This document shows, in pieces, positions 1 to 11,364 of a DNA stretch of 64,000 bases; the stretch's first letter is position 1; every line of letters begins with the position of its first letter. The stretch is from positions 42,218,365 to 42,282,364 of the forward strand of contig NC_080673.1 in assembly GCF_030445035.2 (NCBI RefSeq), in the 5' to 3' direction. This DNA comes from Dasypus novemcinctus. Taxonomy: Eukaryota > Chordata > Mammalia > Cingulata > Dasypodidae. A program made the translations under genes and the position numbers. The notes beneath the pieces were generated by a model, which was not told the DNA's origin, did not search any database, and saw nothing but the letters and a program-made list of their open reading frames with translations.

Positions 1-395
1 ATTTATTTTTTATTTATTTCTTTCCCCTCCCCCCTCATTGTCTGCTCTCTGTGTCCATTTGCTGTGTGTTCTTATGTGTCCTTTTGCATTCTTGTCAGCG
101 GCACCAGAAATCTGTGTCTTGTTGTGCCATCTTGCTGCATCAGCTCTGTGTGTGTGGCAGCACTCCTGGGTAGGCTGTGCTTTTTTCACATGGGGCGGCT
201 CTCCTTGCAGGGCGCACTTCTTGCACGTGGGGCTCCCCTACTGGAGGACACCCCTGCGTGGCAGGGCACTCCTTGCGCACATCAGCACTGCACATGGACC
301 AGCTCATCACACAGGTCAAGGAGGCGTGGGGTTTGAACCACGGACCTCCCATGTGGTAGGCGGATGCTCTATCAGTTGAGTCAAATCTGTTTCCT
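1..395 (-). mobile_element. DAS-type long SINE, cut by the window edge
   Basis: Reference description for the long SINEs below. Read on its own strand, such an element starts with a tRNA-like head (GGGAAACGGACTTGGCCCAG, then a B-box-like GGTTCAAACCCC about 60 nt in). A body of about 250 nt unrelated to tRNA follows, with CAGCCTGCCCAGGAATGGCG and CAGAGAACAGACAAC as landmarks. The tail is pyrimidine-poor, (AATAAA)n TCTTT and then A-rich. This copy is on the minus strand; its A-rich tail reaches base 1, so one target duplication lies outside the window. It is diverged (head reads as ttgagtcaaatctgtttcct at its right end). The family is known from armadillos. Confidence 0.88.
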
Positions 396-1454
396 AATTT
401 GATCAGTTTTTAAATTTGGTTTACAACCTAAGTGTATAAATGTCTGTTTCCTTCTAGGTTATCACAGAAGGACAATGGCACCCTGTTATGACTTTCTGGC
501 TTGAAAAAAAAGTAGAGTTGTTTTGTTTTGCTTTACCAAAACAGGTAAACAAAATTAACTATCTCTTCAGTGTTATCTGTCAAGATTAATTAGGTTATAG
601 GCAATTTAAAGGAATATTAAGGAAATCTCAATGAAGTAAAATTAGATCTCTTTGAGTATAAATAATTGATTTGCAGACACCCCAGATGACTAGTCTAAAC
701 CAATCATAATTTTTCTATCCCCTTGCTAATAATTGATTACAAAGTCGCCATGTGACCAATTCTGTCCCAGTTCTTAGAACTACTTTCTCAATACCAAGAA
801 TTGTCTTCTTCTCTAGGGGTTGACATGTCTAGGTATAACGTAAAGAATTTTTGCAATTACAGTATCTTGCTAGTATCTGAGAATGAAGCTGTTGTCAAGA
901 ATGGCAGAGGGAAAGGATAGAAGAAACCTGGATCCTTGGCAATGAAACTCCATTTACCTGCCCTGCGCTACCTCTGGACTTCCTTGTTAGGTGACATAAT
1001 AAATTTCCTTATTGTTTAAGTATTATTCACAGTTTGAGTACATTTTATTAATTATTCACAAGGAATGCATTCTAACTGACCTACTGACCTTTAGTGTCAC
1101 TCAATAACACTGATTTTCCCCAGGTGTAGGTAAAATGCTTTCTTTAACTCATCCTTTATTTTCCAGTGGAGGATATTCTTCCAGCCTATGGTGAATACAC
1201 ATGGTTCCAAAAGTCTAGAAAGTCTCCCAGGTGCCAGGTCCTTGACCTCTTATTAGGATTAGTTGGTCAAGAGTTGCTATTTTCTTTGTTTCAGCCAGTT
1301 CTTCCACTGACCTCTAATACAGACTTGTGCCAATTTTGAGAAAATTTCCCCCTTAACACAAAGCATAAAAAAATTCACAGATATGTGCCCTGTTTCTGTT
1401 ACCTAAACTCCTGCTTAAATTCTGAGCTCTTTTTAAAAATAATTGTTTTATTTA
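396..1454. other. Intergenic stretch without recognised feature
   Basis: AT-rich unique-looking sequence. No open frame longer than background, no splice-flanked exon and no repeat that I can name. Confidence 0.5.
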
Positions 1455-1541
1455 TTTAATTTTTTAAGAGGCACTGAGGATTGAACTGGGAACCTCATAC
1501 ATGCAAGGCAGGTGCCCGACCACTGAGCTATACCTGCTTCA
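1455..1541 (-). mobile_element. Short tRNA-head SINE
   Basis: Only the tRNA-like head plus an A-rich tail (about 85 bp). On the minus strand it reads gaagcaggtatagctcagtg, then a B-box-like GGTTCCCAGTTCAATCC-type block. It belongs to the short monomer class of the armadillo SINEs and is not a functional tRNA: the arms do not pair and the anticodon region is degraded. Confidence 0.7.
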
Positions 1542-2477
1542 TTCTGACCTCCCTTGATGAGTCTGCTTGGATCAGTTTTTGAACCCATGCTGCCCTTTTG
1601 CCTGCATTACTGACCAAAGTAGAAAAGTCTGCTTCCAAACTTAACGTTTAAAAATTCCTTAGTCTTTAAGCCTCACCTGCCTATCTGAATTCCTGACCAA
1701 TTGCTCCTCTGACTTTCGTTGGGTATCTTCATGAGTTTTCAGTTTTGCTGTTAGTTTACATAAAGCATAGTAGAACATATTTATAAAAGGAAATGAATAG
1801 CTCAAAATGCATTGGAGAGGTATTTTAGCAGGAGTGACCACACATGGTTTCATAGTTTCTTACACTATTTTTTCTTTCTTTAGGTACAGAGAATTTATGG
1901 GCTGTTAACGTTGTATGTTCTGCATGAACTGTTGTAAAAGTTTCAAATGCATATTTAATATCTTTTTTTTAAGTACCAAAGATTCCAAGGAGAGAGGAGA
2001 AATTAACCAGAAAATCTTATTTCAAGAGCAACTATTGTTAATTAAAATATCATTACAATTAGTTCAGTATATAAAGCTAACTTCTCTAATAAAGCTATTT
2101 GTCATTTATAGAGAGCAACCCATTAACCTGAGTAATCAACTCTGGTTTCCTTTCAGTTCCACTTAGCCAGGTTTTGGGTGAGGCCGAGATTTTTCTCTGA
2201 CTTGTGTTTTGTAAAATCTGTTTTATGTGTATTACACATATAAAAGAAGCTAAGTGTATAACACAGGGCCTTTATTTTTATGTATTAACTGTGTGAAATT
2301 TAATTTCCTACCCATGAAAATATTTTTCCTTTTAATTATTATCAATTAGATTCTCTTTTTCTTCTTGAAATATACTCTTGAATTATGTTCCTACTTCTTA
2401 CAAAATTCTATGAAACTCTTTAGTATGTGTTATGAAAACATTAGCCTGGATCCAGATCTCCAAAGGATTTTTTTAAA
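1542..2477. other. Intergenic stretch without recognised feature
   Basis: AT-rich. Short frames exist but show no protein-family similarity and no exon signals. Confidence 0.45.
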
Positions 2478-3506
2478 AAAGTAATTTATCATTAAAATTA
2501 AAAAAAACTTTTGTTCTTCCAAGGGTACTATCAAGAAAGTAAAAAGGAAACCCACAGAATGGGAGAAAATATTTGCAAATCATATATCTGAAAAGGGAAT
2601 TGTGTCCAGAATATGTAACACAATCTAAATAATAAAAACACAAGTAATCCAGCTTAAAAATGGAAGAAGGAACTGAATAGACATTTCCCCAAGGAAGATA
2701 TACAAGTGTCCAACAGCACATGAAAAGATAATTGACACCATTAGGTCATGAGGGAAATACAAATCAAAACCATAATGAGTTACCACCTCACACACATTAG
2801 GAGGATTATAATAAACAAAACACAGCGTGTAACAAGTGTTGAGGATGTAGAGAAATAAGAACACTCATATATTGCTGGTAGGATCATAAAATGGTCTTAA
2901 GACCACTTAAGAAAACAGATTAGCAGTTCCTCAAATGGTTATACACAGAGTTACCACATGGTCCAGCAATCCCACTCCTAAATAAATATCCAAAAGAAAT
3001 GACAGCATATGTCCATACAAAAATGTGTACAGGAATGTTTATAGCAGCATTATTCATAATAGTCCAGAAGTGGAAACAACTCAAATGTCCATCAACTGCT
3101 GAATGCATAAACAAAATGCTGTATATCCATACAACTGAGTATTCTTTAGCAATAAAAAGGAATGGCATTCTATTAATACTGTAAACATGGATGAACCTTG
3201 AAAATCTTATGCTAAGTGAAAGGAGCCAGACACAAAAGATCACACATTATATGATTCAATTTCTATTTAATGTCTGGAACAGACATTAAACTGTAAAAAG
3301 AGAGAAAGTAGTAGTTGACAGTGGATAGCAGTATAGAAAATGAGGAGCAAGTGCTAATTGGTTTGGGGTTTCTTTTTGGGGTGATGAAATATTCTGGAAT
3401 TAGATAGAGGTGACAGTTGTATAACACTGTGAATATATAAAAACCACTGAATTGTATACATTAGAAGGGCGAGTTTTATGGGTTGTGAATTCTATCTCTG
3501 AAAAAT
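2478..3506 (+). mobile_element. L1 3' end (ORF2 C-terminus and 3' UTR), decayed
   Basis: The + strand carries the typical end of L1 ORF2: blocks equivalent to agaaatgcaaatcaaaacc at about 2750, 'ccagcaatcccactcct' near 2964 and 'atagcagcattattcataat' near 3041. A 3' UTR follows, ending near 'tgggttgtgaattctatctc'. Many frameshifts and stops remove coding capacity. It is 5' truncated and of mid-age mammalian type (L1M class, inferred). The 107-aa minus-strand frame over 2920-3243 is a shadow of this element. Confidence 0.85.
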
Positions 3507-3611
3507 CAATTTAATTTATAGTCCATTTAGCTTATGTTGCAGCAACAAAATTTTAACTCTAGAAATATATGTGGAATTAGGGTAAGAAGTATGTAGAAAA
3601 ATATCAGTAGT

Positions 3612-4180
3612 TGTATTAGTCAGCCAAAGGGGTGCTGATGCAAAATATCAGAAATTGGTTGGTTTTTATAAAGGGTATTTATTTGGGGTAGGAGCTTACA
3701 GATACCAGGCCATATAAAGCAGAAGTTACTTCCCTCATCAAAGTCTATTTTCACATGTTGGAACAAGACGACTGCTGACATCTGCGAGGATTCAGGCTTC
3801 CTGGGTCCCTCTGGGCTCAGCTCCCCTGTTTTCTCCACAAGGTTAGCTGTAGACTATGAGGCTCTCTAGGCTTTGCCTCTCTCCACAAAATCAGCTGTAG
3901 ATTATCAGGCGAACAGTTCTGTCTCCTTCTCCGGGGCTCCAGCTTAAGAATTCAGTATCAAACTCCAACATCAAAACCCCAACATTAAGAACCCTCAACT
4001 CTGTCCTTTGCCATGCCTTTTATCTGAGTCCCCACCCATCAAGGAGTGGGGACTCAACACCCTAATGTCGTGGCCCAATCAAAGCCCTAATCATGATTTA
4101 ATCATGTTCAGGTACAGACCAGATTACAAATATATTCCAATATCTCTTTTTGGAATTCATAACCATATCAAATTGCTACA
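3612..4180 (-). mobile_element. Solo LTR, MaLR-like (xenarthran), with 5-bp target duplication
   Basis: A 569-bp unit with TG...CA termini on its own strand: it opens tgtagcaatttgatatggtt and closes ggctgactaataca. An AATAAA-type signal lies about 60 nt before the end. It is flanked by GTAGT on both sides (3607-3611 and 4181-4185), the 5-bp duplication size usual for ERVL/MaLR elements. No internal retroviral genes are attached, so it is a solo LTR. Related copies are at 25058-25709 and 58707-59266. Confidence 0.8.
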
Positions 4181-4185
4181 GTAGT

Positions 4186-4692
4186 CAACAGTGACAAATC
4201 ATAATCGAATTCACATTTTACCCTCTCAAATATTATTGCCTACCATTTTCACACACGTTTCCCCTGAAACACTGTTCTTTGCACCAATATAACAACTTGA
4301 CTATACCTCAAGATCTTTCTAAATGTACTTGAGGAGGTAAAGGGTAAAATAAAAAAATAATAATCCTTCTATTGCCACTAACTGAGGGTGGAGTCAAAAT
4401 TTATACACATCAGTATCTGCTCCAGCCAATTTGTTTCCAAACTGTCAAAGAGATTTAAAAAAGGAGCAACAATAATCCCCCAAATGCAAGGGCAAAGACC
4501 AGTGAAGAAAGATGGTCCAATGATGGGCCCTTGATACTGATGGCTATGTTTATGAGCCTGTGTGCTTGAAATTTCCACTAGGCCTAGAGCTGCAGAGTGC
4601 CTAATTGTTACCTCCTGAGAGCCTCCATGAGGCTCAAAGGTGGCCACTCTTTTTTTTTTTAAATGTTCTCTCTAATCTGTATTATTATTTTT
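4186..4692 (+). mobile_element. Probable xenarthran L1 3' UTR fragment
   Basis: The block 'ctagagctgcagagtgccta' followed by 'cctcctgagagcctccatg' near 4580-4630 looks like the 3' UTR of armadillo L1 elements, as I recall it. No ORF2 sequence is attached. Boundaries are uncertain. Confidence 0.4.
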
Positions 4693-5100
4693 ACAATAAT
4701 TTATTTATTTATTTCTCTTCTCTCCGCCCCCCCCCACCCCGGTTGTCTGTTCTCTGTGTCTATTTGCTGCGTCTTCTTTGTCCGCGTCTGTTGTTGTCAG
4801 CGGCGCAGGAATCTGTGTTTCTTTTTGTTGCGTCATCTTGCTGTGTCAGCTCTCCGTGTGTGCAGCGCCATTCCTGGGCAGGCTGCACTTTCTTTCGCGC
4901 TGGGCGGCTCTCCTTACGGGGTGCAGTCCTTGCACGTGGGGCTCCCCTACGCGGGGGACACTCCTGTGTGGCAGGGCACTCCTTGCACACATCAGCACTG
5001 CGCATGGGCCAGCTCCACACAGGTCAAGGAGGCCCGGGGTTGAACCGTGGACCTCCCATGTTGTAGACGGATGCCCTAACCACTGGGCCAAGTCTGCCGC
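4693..5100 (-). mobile_element. DAS-type long SINE
   Basis: Full-length minus-strand copy. The head at its right end is slightly unusual (gcggcagacttggcccagtg). I could not find a convincing target duplication; the right flank runs straight into L1 3' UTR sequence at 5101. Confidence 0.88.
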
Positions 5101-5803
5101 CATGTGGCCTCAGCAGAGTTGCAACACCTACTCTCTGGTTCATTGGACTTACTGAGGTCAGCTAACAGGGAGATGATGATGGTCAACCACCACAGCAGGG
5201 AACAGAGAGAGTCTACAACTGCAAGCAGGAGGATCACATCTATCTATGGGATAGTATATATGGGATCTAAGCCCCCTCTTGAATTAGAGATGGAGTAGAT
5301 ATCACGACCCCAGGGTCCTCAGGATGGAGGAATAAAATATGGATTACAGTGGACTTACTGGTATTCTACTACAGAATTATTGTGACTCTAGCAATGGAAG
5401 AAACTGTATTGTTGATGTGGAGACAGTGGCCACGGGAGTTGCTGAAGGCAGGGAGAGAGAAGAAGAGGTGTGATATGGGGGCATTTTCAGGACTTGGAGT
5501 TGTCCTGAATGATATTGCAGGGACAGGTGCAGGACATTATATACCCTGCCATAACTGACTGAATGGACTGGGAGAGAGTGTAAACCACAACATCAACTAT
5601 AATCCATGCTGTGTAGCAGTGCTCCAAAATATACTCATCAAATGCAATGAATGTACCACACTCATCAAATGGAACATGGGAGGAGTGGGGTGTGTGGAAA
5701 TTGTGGTATATGGGAACCTCTTATATTTTTATTGTAATATTTTGTGTGATTTACACATCTTTTAAAAAAAGATAATTAAAAATGTAAATTAAAAAAAAAA
5801 AAG
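5101..5803 (+). mobile_element. Young xenarthran L1 3' UTR, 5' truncated
   Basis: Non-coding L1 3' UTR ending in 'gggaacctcttatattttta', a TTTTGTGTGATTT block and an A-rich tail (about 5762-5802). The first 60 bases (5105-5165) recur in inverted orientation at 5880-5942, inside the next element, which shows that both come from the same L1 family. Little decay suggests a fairly recent insertion. Confidence 0.7.
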
Positions 5804-6285
5804 AGGTTCCCATGTAGCCTACTGCCCACCCCTCCCATCCACCCCCATACCAACAATCTTTTTCATCAGTGTGGCACATTAGCTGACCTGGGTAAGTCCA
5901 ATGAACCGGAGAGTAGGTGTTGCAACTCTGCTGAGGCTCAGGTCCTAGCTGGCACATGGACAGTCCAGAGATTCAAGTCTCCTGAGCATACACCAACCCC
6001 AGCGCCAACCACAGATTCAGTAAAAGTGACACAAGTGGCATGTGTAGAGAGGTCACATCTGAGTCCAACTCCATCACACTCAGGAGCACAAGTTCCAAAG
6101 TAGGGCCCACTGGCAAGGCACTGAACTCCAGAGCCATCTGCCATGACTGTGGGACCTGGGTGTCTCTGTAGCCCTCAGGAATGCCACTTCTTATATTTTT
6201 TAATGTAAAATTTTGTGTGATCCATGTATCTTTTAAAAAAAGATAATAAAAGCTAAATAAAAAGATAAAAAAAAAAAAAAGGAAC
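5804..6285 (+). mobile_element. L1 3' end with 5' inversion (twin priming)
   Basis: Bases 5806 to about 6180 are L1 3' UTR on the minus strand. They abut, with a short CTT overlap, a + strand L1 terminus (about 6188-6281: 'cttatattttttaatgtaaa', TTTTGTGTGATCC, A-rich tail). In the neighbouring uninverted copy the two halves are contiguous at 'gggaacctcttatattt'. This is the structure left by twin priming during L1 retrotransposition. The insertion sits in the A-rich tail of the previous L1. Confidence 0.75.
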
Positions 6286-6394
6286 CAGGTCTGTTACCAT
6301 ACAGAGACTACAATCTCTCTTTTCTAAGGGATACATTTTAGTGGTTTAGATTCCAATTAAATTTGCCTCTTATTAAATCTGTCACCATTTCTCA

Positions 6395-6905
6395 GTCAAT
6401 GTAGATGAAAATCTCATAGATGATGAATCATAGGAGAAGTACAAATGGATATATGAAGAGATGCTCAAACTTACTGAAAATTAAGGAAATGCAAGTGAAT
6501 ACAACAATGAGAAATCATTTCACCCCTCTCAGATTGGCAAAGATTTAAAAGATTGATAATATTCAGCAAGGGAGAAAGTTTTTGGAAATAAGCACTCCTG
6601 TTTTACTGGTGACAGGGGAGTAAAATTGTATGATCATTTTGGATAGTGGTTTGCAATATTTATTATAATTTTAGATACGCCTGCTTTTTGACTCATCAGT
6701 TCCATTTCAAAGATTCTGTTTTGGAGAAATACTCTCACCAGTGCATGAAAATATAAACAGAAGGATAGCTATTGAAAGTTTGTTCATAATGATGAAAAAT
6801 TTTAAAGAACCCAATTATCCATTAGTAGGATGACAGAACACCATGTGATATTCAAAGATATATTAAATGAAAAGAGGAAGTGGCATGAATAGCATGTATT
6901 GAATG
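6395..6905 (+). mobile_element. Old L1 ORF2 3' fragment
   Basis: Degraded ORF2 C-terminal coding relic: 'tgagaaatcatttcacccct' near 6509, a GGCAAAGATT block near 6536 and 'agaacccaattatccattag' near 6807. Heavily mutated, with no intact frame. Confidence 0.65.
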
Positions 6906-7497
6906 ATTAATATGACCGCAAAATTAATGTTTATGTGATCTTATATAATCCTATCACATAATAGGTGCTCATTAAATACTGAGTTAATATATAGTTTAAA
7001 ATGCACTTTAAAAATCAAGAAGTTTATGCAAAACTGTTATTATGAATTACTTTTCGGAATGATTATAGTAGATTTTCACTTGTAAATTACACATTTCTAA
7101 AATATTTGAATTTCTTGCAAAGATTATGCTTTTTTAATCAAAAAAGTAATTTTTTTCTAAAAGATTAATGGAAAATCCTAAATATGACAATATTCATATA
7201 AATTTGCCTATGCTTCTCCATAATTTCCACAATTTTAGATCAAATTATCAGGGAAGGCAGTAGGAACAGTAGGAGATTCATAGAATTACAATCTTTCAAA
7301 TCTGAAAGAAACCTTGGTGTAGCCAACTCCTTTTACAAACTAGCAACCAAGATGTAAAGTGATCAGTGACTGTTCTAAGGTCATATCACAGTGGCAGCAA
7401 TACGTTCAGAGCCCCAGTCTTCTGACTCTTAATAAAATGGTTCTTTCTGTTGAAAGAAAAGAAACAATATTGAAACTCTTATTCAAGCATTTATCAA
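6906..7497. other. Intergenic stretch, mostly unassigned
   Basis: AT-rich. Around 7250-7390 there is a weak resemblance to an old mammalian-wide repeat, too eroded to name. Confidence 0.4.
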
Positions 7498-7512
7498 AAC
7501 TTATACTATTTT

Positions 7513-7699
7513 GGGGAGCGGATGTGGCTCACACAATTGGGCGCCCACCTATCAAATGGGAGGTCCCAGGTTTGGTTCCTGGTGCCTTCTAATAAGGCAA
7601 GCATATACAGAGTACACATGGACAGACGCAGGGACCATACAGCAAGTGCAAAAAACGAGGTGGGAGGGGGTGGAGAAATAAACAAATTTTTAAAAAAAG
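7513..7699 (+). mobile_element. Medium-length tRNA-head SINE
   Basis: A head (ggggagcggatgtggctcac) plus a short body and an A-rich tail, about 187 bp, much shorter than the long DAS class. The target duplication is AACTTATACTATTTT at 7498-7512 against AACTTACACTATTTT at 7700-7714 (14 of 15). Confidence 0.85.
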
Positions 7700-7879
7700 A
7701 ACTTACACTATTTTATTTTGGTTGGATTTCTGAGTCAGGTCAGAGATTCCTAACTCAAAATGTGCTTCCTTAATTTACAGTATAAAACTGTACTATGCTA
7801 CTAAAAAGGGCCATTAAAAAGATGTTTATTTCATATTTTGCCAAACCAGTACAAAACAGTAACAATATCCTTCTATTCA

Positions 7880-7980
7880 TATTTATTTATTTATTTCGGG
7901 AGGTATTGGGGCCAGGGATTGAACCTGGGACCTCATATGTGGGAGACTAGTGCTCAACCACTGAGCAACACTAGCTCCCC
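7880..7980 (-). mobile_element. Short tRNA-head SINE
   Basis: Minus-strand head-only copy: ggggagctagtgttgctcag, B-box-like region and T-rich left end (its A tail). Confidence 0.75.
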
Positions 7981-8082
7981 TTCATAATTTATTTTTTGAA
8001 AAGAATTATTTAGAAACTGAAGTGTATAAGATTTATGACACTAAATACATCTTTTATCTTGTTGATATAAAGAATATTTTTA

Positions 8083-8461
8083 GGGAAATGGATGTGGCTC
8101 AAGCAATGGCTACCGTCTACCATATGGGAGGTCCTGGGTTCGGTTTCTGGGGCCTCCTGGTACAGGTAAGCTGGCCTGCATGGAGACCTGGCCTGCACGG
8201 AGAGCTGGTGCAATAAGATGATGCAACAAAAGAGAGACACAGAAGAAAAGACAATGAGAGCCACTACAAACCAGGGAGCTGAGGTGACTCAAACGATTGA
8301 GTGCCTCTCCCCGATGTTGGAATATTGGATCGAGTTTCTCAGTGCTTCCTAAAGAGATGATGAGAAGAAAAGCAGACACACAAGAACATTCAGTGAATGT
8401 ACACAGAGCAGACAGTGAGCACAAGCAGCAGAAGGGGGAACTAAATAAAATAAATCTTTTA
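8083..8461 (+). mobile_element. Dimeric tRNA-head SINE
   Basis: Two tRNA-like units in one insertion. The first head is gggaaatggatgtggctcaa at 8083; the second, 'ccagggagctgaggtgactc', is near 8272. A single A-rich tail with AATAAATC ends the element. Same architecture as 34090-34472. The imperfect target duplication is around AATATTTTTA (8073-8082) and AATATGTTTTTA (8464-8475). Confidence 0.8.
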
Positions 8462-9115
8462 AAAATATGTTTTTAGTCTGAGAATTATTGTGTCATTTTT
8501 ATTTCATTTTGTATGCTAAAAGCCTTTAATCAGAAAGCAGAACTGGTAGAGGATAAATTTCTAAGTGGAGACTATATTTAATATTAATTCTATTTAATTA
8601 TATTAATATATAATTATAAATAATATTTCAACTGGATTAGAAAAATAAGATTATTTTGCATCATACATAGTGACTTTAAGTAACCTAAAGAAATATAAAG
8701 CAGAATAGATATTAACTATATTCCATTCTTGCAAGACTTCGGTAATTAGAGATTGAAAGGGCTCTTAGAGACCAAGACAGAAATAATAGTTTATTTGTAG
8801 TCATCTCTGCTAATTCAATAAAGAATGCCTATCGAGTTTTTTAGGAGAACTCTATGGCTTAACAAGATATTGCATTTACTTTTGATACCACTTTAAACAC
8901 TCTAACACTCAGGAGATAGCACAGTGATTATTCAAAGTCAACATCTGAAACCATATGATTTAGCAGATTCTCTATTCTTTCAATAAAGGGATATATTATA
9001 AGGTATAGGAAGTATTTTTTTAAAAAATTAGAGACAAATGTATTAGAAATAAATATAGTAATGTCTTACACTTAGTGTCAAAGGATTAACTACAAAATCA
9101 ATGACTTTCTGAAAT

Positions 9116-9200
9116 ATGAGCAGGTAGCTCAGTGGTTGAGTGCCTGCTTCACATGTACGAAGTCCTGGGTTTAATCCCCCATACCTCCTAAAAACAAGGA
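9116..9200 (+). mobile_element. Short tRNA-head SINE
   Basis: gagcaggtagctcagtggtt with A-box and B-box (GGTTTAATCCCC) positions kept, then a short A-rich tail. Despite the tRNA look it lacks a paired acceptor stem, so I do not call a tRNA gene. Confidence 0.75.
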
Positions 9201-9322
9201 CTTCCTTGGCAGGGGCGGGGGGGTCCAGGAGAAATTTTTTGTGCTTTATTTAACTAGAAGCTTAGTATGAACCAATGGGCACAATACCAAGAGGCAAACT
9301 GAAGCTGCATAAATAGGAAGAT

Positions 9323-9876
9323 GGTGGTCAGGACCAAGGTGGGCAGGCTCTAAGATGGCCCCAGTGACTCCCACTTCCTGATGTTCATGCCCTTGTGTAA
9401 TCTCCCCTGAGTGTGAGCAGGACTTACTGACTCAGTTCTGACAAATAGAATATGGCAGAAGTGATGGGATATAGATTCTGTCAAGGATCTCTCACTTTCT
9501 CCCTCTCCCTTGGATCACTTGCTTTAGAAGCAATTGGCCATGACACATGATGTGAACAGTCTTTATGGAGAGAACCACATGGTGTGGCAAGAAATTGAGG
9601 CTTTCAGTTCAACAGCCCTTGAGAATTTAAGCCTATGGACAACCATGTGAATGAGCTTAAAAGGGGGTTCTTTAGCCCAATTTAAGCACTGAGTTGACTA
9701 CAGGTCTGGCCAGTGACTTGAACTTCAACCTCATGAGACAACCTGAGCCAGAATCACTCAGCTAAATTCTTCCCCCATTTCCGACATACAGAATCGTGAG
9801 AAAATAAACATTTGTTGTTGTTTTAAGCTGTCACATTTTGGGGAAATTTGTTACACAGCAATAGATAACTAATACA
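9323..9876 (+). mobile_element. MLT1-type LTR (ERVL-MaLR)
   Basis: The right half matches the remembered MLT1C/D consensus closely: 'aacctcatgagacaacctga' near 9728, an AAATAAACATTTGTTG polyadenylation-signal region near 9804, and the end GCAATAGATAACTAATACA at 9876. The left edge is set at a TG near 9323 and is approximate. Confidence 0.75.
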
Positions 9877-11364
9877 AGGGCAATGGAATTCTAATAAGAT
9901 GGACCTCAGTAGCCAGACCACACTTGAAACATTTATTTTCTTTAGTTCTTGGTGCTATCTCTTAAGGATGAAATTCAGTAACTGGACCACATTTGAAATA
10001 TTCATTGGTTCAATTTTGGTGATCCCTTTAGCTTATTGACTGGAGAGTATCCAGGGTAGAGCAATAAGGATTGTGAAGGAAATAAATCATGTTACACAAG
10101 GAATCTTTAAGTGAACTCAAGACATTAGGGTGGAAAAAGCAAACTTAGAGATTTCCTTTCAGGTACATAAGGTCCTGTGGAAAAGTTATTGGAAACCTGG
10201 CATTTTAGAGCTAGGTGAGGTATTCAACCCTCTCATTTTAGAGATCAGAAAAGTGAGGCACAGAGTGGTTATGATTTTTGATCTGAAGTCACATGGCTAG
10301 TGCTGGCTGTCCTGGGAATAAATCCCTGCATGTCTCACTCCAAGGCAGAGCTTTTTGTAGCTCCAGGGAGAGATGAATAGAAGCTATAGGAAGGCCAGCT
10401 TCAATTCGAACTTTCTAGCAATTAAAGCTCTCCAAAAATGCGTGGGCTACCATGTGGTATAGTGGGTTCCCTGATACTGGAATGATTAAAAACCATGCTG
10501 GGTGAATGCTTAATTACATATATAGTGAAACATTTCCAAGCTTCCAACCAACTCTAATGCGTGATTCCATATTAATTTCAAGGTTAACTAGAAGGTAAAA
10601 CAGGTCAATATTCTTCATGGTAGTGAAAACAGAATTCCAGAATCTTGAAAAAAACAAAACAAAATGTACAACAACAACAACAAAACACACACACACATAA
10701 AACAACTAACTATGTAAAAATAAACAATGCATTTCCATTATAGAATACCAAATTAAAAAGTCAAAGCAAGAGTAAAATCCTGAAAGTGAAGAATTTTACT
10801 TCTTGAGAAAATTAAGAGGGGAAAGAACATATTTCTCTAGATTTAGACTATGTTGAAACAGAAAAGGATACAGAGAAATATACCCTATGAAGTGGAGTGG
10901 AGAAGACTCTTATCCTATTTATATCATATAGGGAACAGGTTGGAGTTACCAGCAAGGGACACTGGGTAATCATTGTGGAAATTCTATGTATAATCCTCTC
11001 TAAAGATAATTAAAAACCAAAAGATGGATAGGCCAAGAGATAATTCCTACAATTAAAGTGCTAGATAGACAGTCCCTGCATGTATACCAGTACTTTAACA
11101 CCCACAATGAGGCAATGAGGACTTCAGCACTCAACTGGAACAAAGATTGCAAATTATACATAACAATTATATAAGAAGTGCTTTTTTAAAGAATGATTGC
11201 GAATGCTTTTTCATTTACTAGATCCTCAGGAATGCATACTCATACTCTGACTCGAGCTTCTTTATAGTTATAAATAATGATCTCTCACTGTAAAATACTT
11301 TGGTAGGTATTTAGAAATATTATTTAGGAATAAATTCACATTTGTAAACCCAGAGACTCCTATT
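9877..11364. other. Intergenic stretch with a MIR piece and a CAA/CA microsatellite
   Basis: Apart from the MIR at 10215-10355 and a simple repeat of CAA then CA units at about 10668-10697, I see nothing that I can assign. Confidence 0.4.
10215..10355 (-). repeat. MIR SINE, minus strand
   Basis: Contains the reverse complement of the MIR core: 'agatcagaaaagtgaggcac' followed by an AGTCACATGGCTAG block. Old and diverged. Confidence 0.65.

Noticed and set aside
38-379. Repeated small frames with sequences like MSVLCVYLLR, CVSFCCV, MWSWPMRSADARKECPATQ on both strands
   Set aside because: They recur wherever a long SINE lies and are translations of the SINE body; no independent coding evidence.
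2920-3243. 107-codon minus-strand frame
   Set aside because: Antisense of an L1 ORF2 relic.
9116-9200. tRNA gene candidates at 9116, 20992, 31675 and other SINE heads
   Set aside because: A- and B-box-like blocks are present, but stems do not pair, A-rich tails and target duplications follow, so they are SINE heads.
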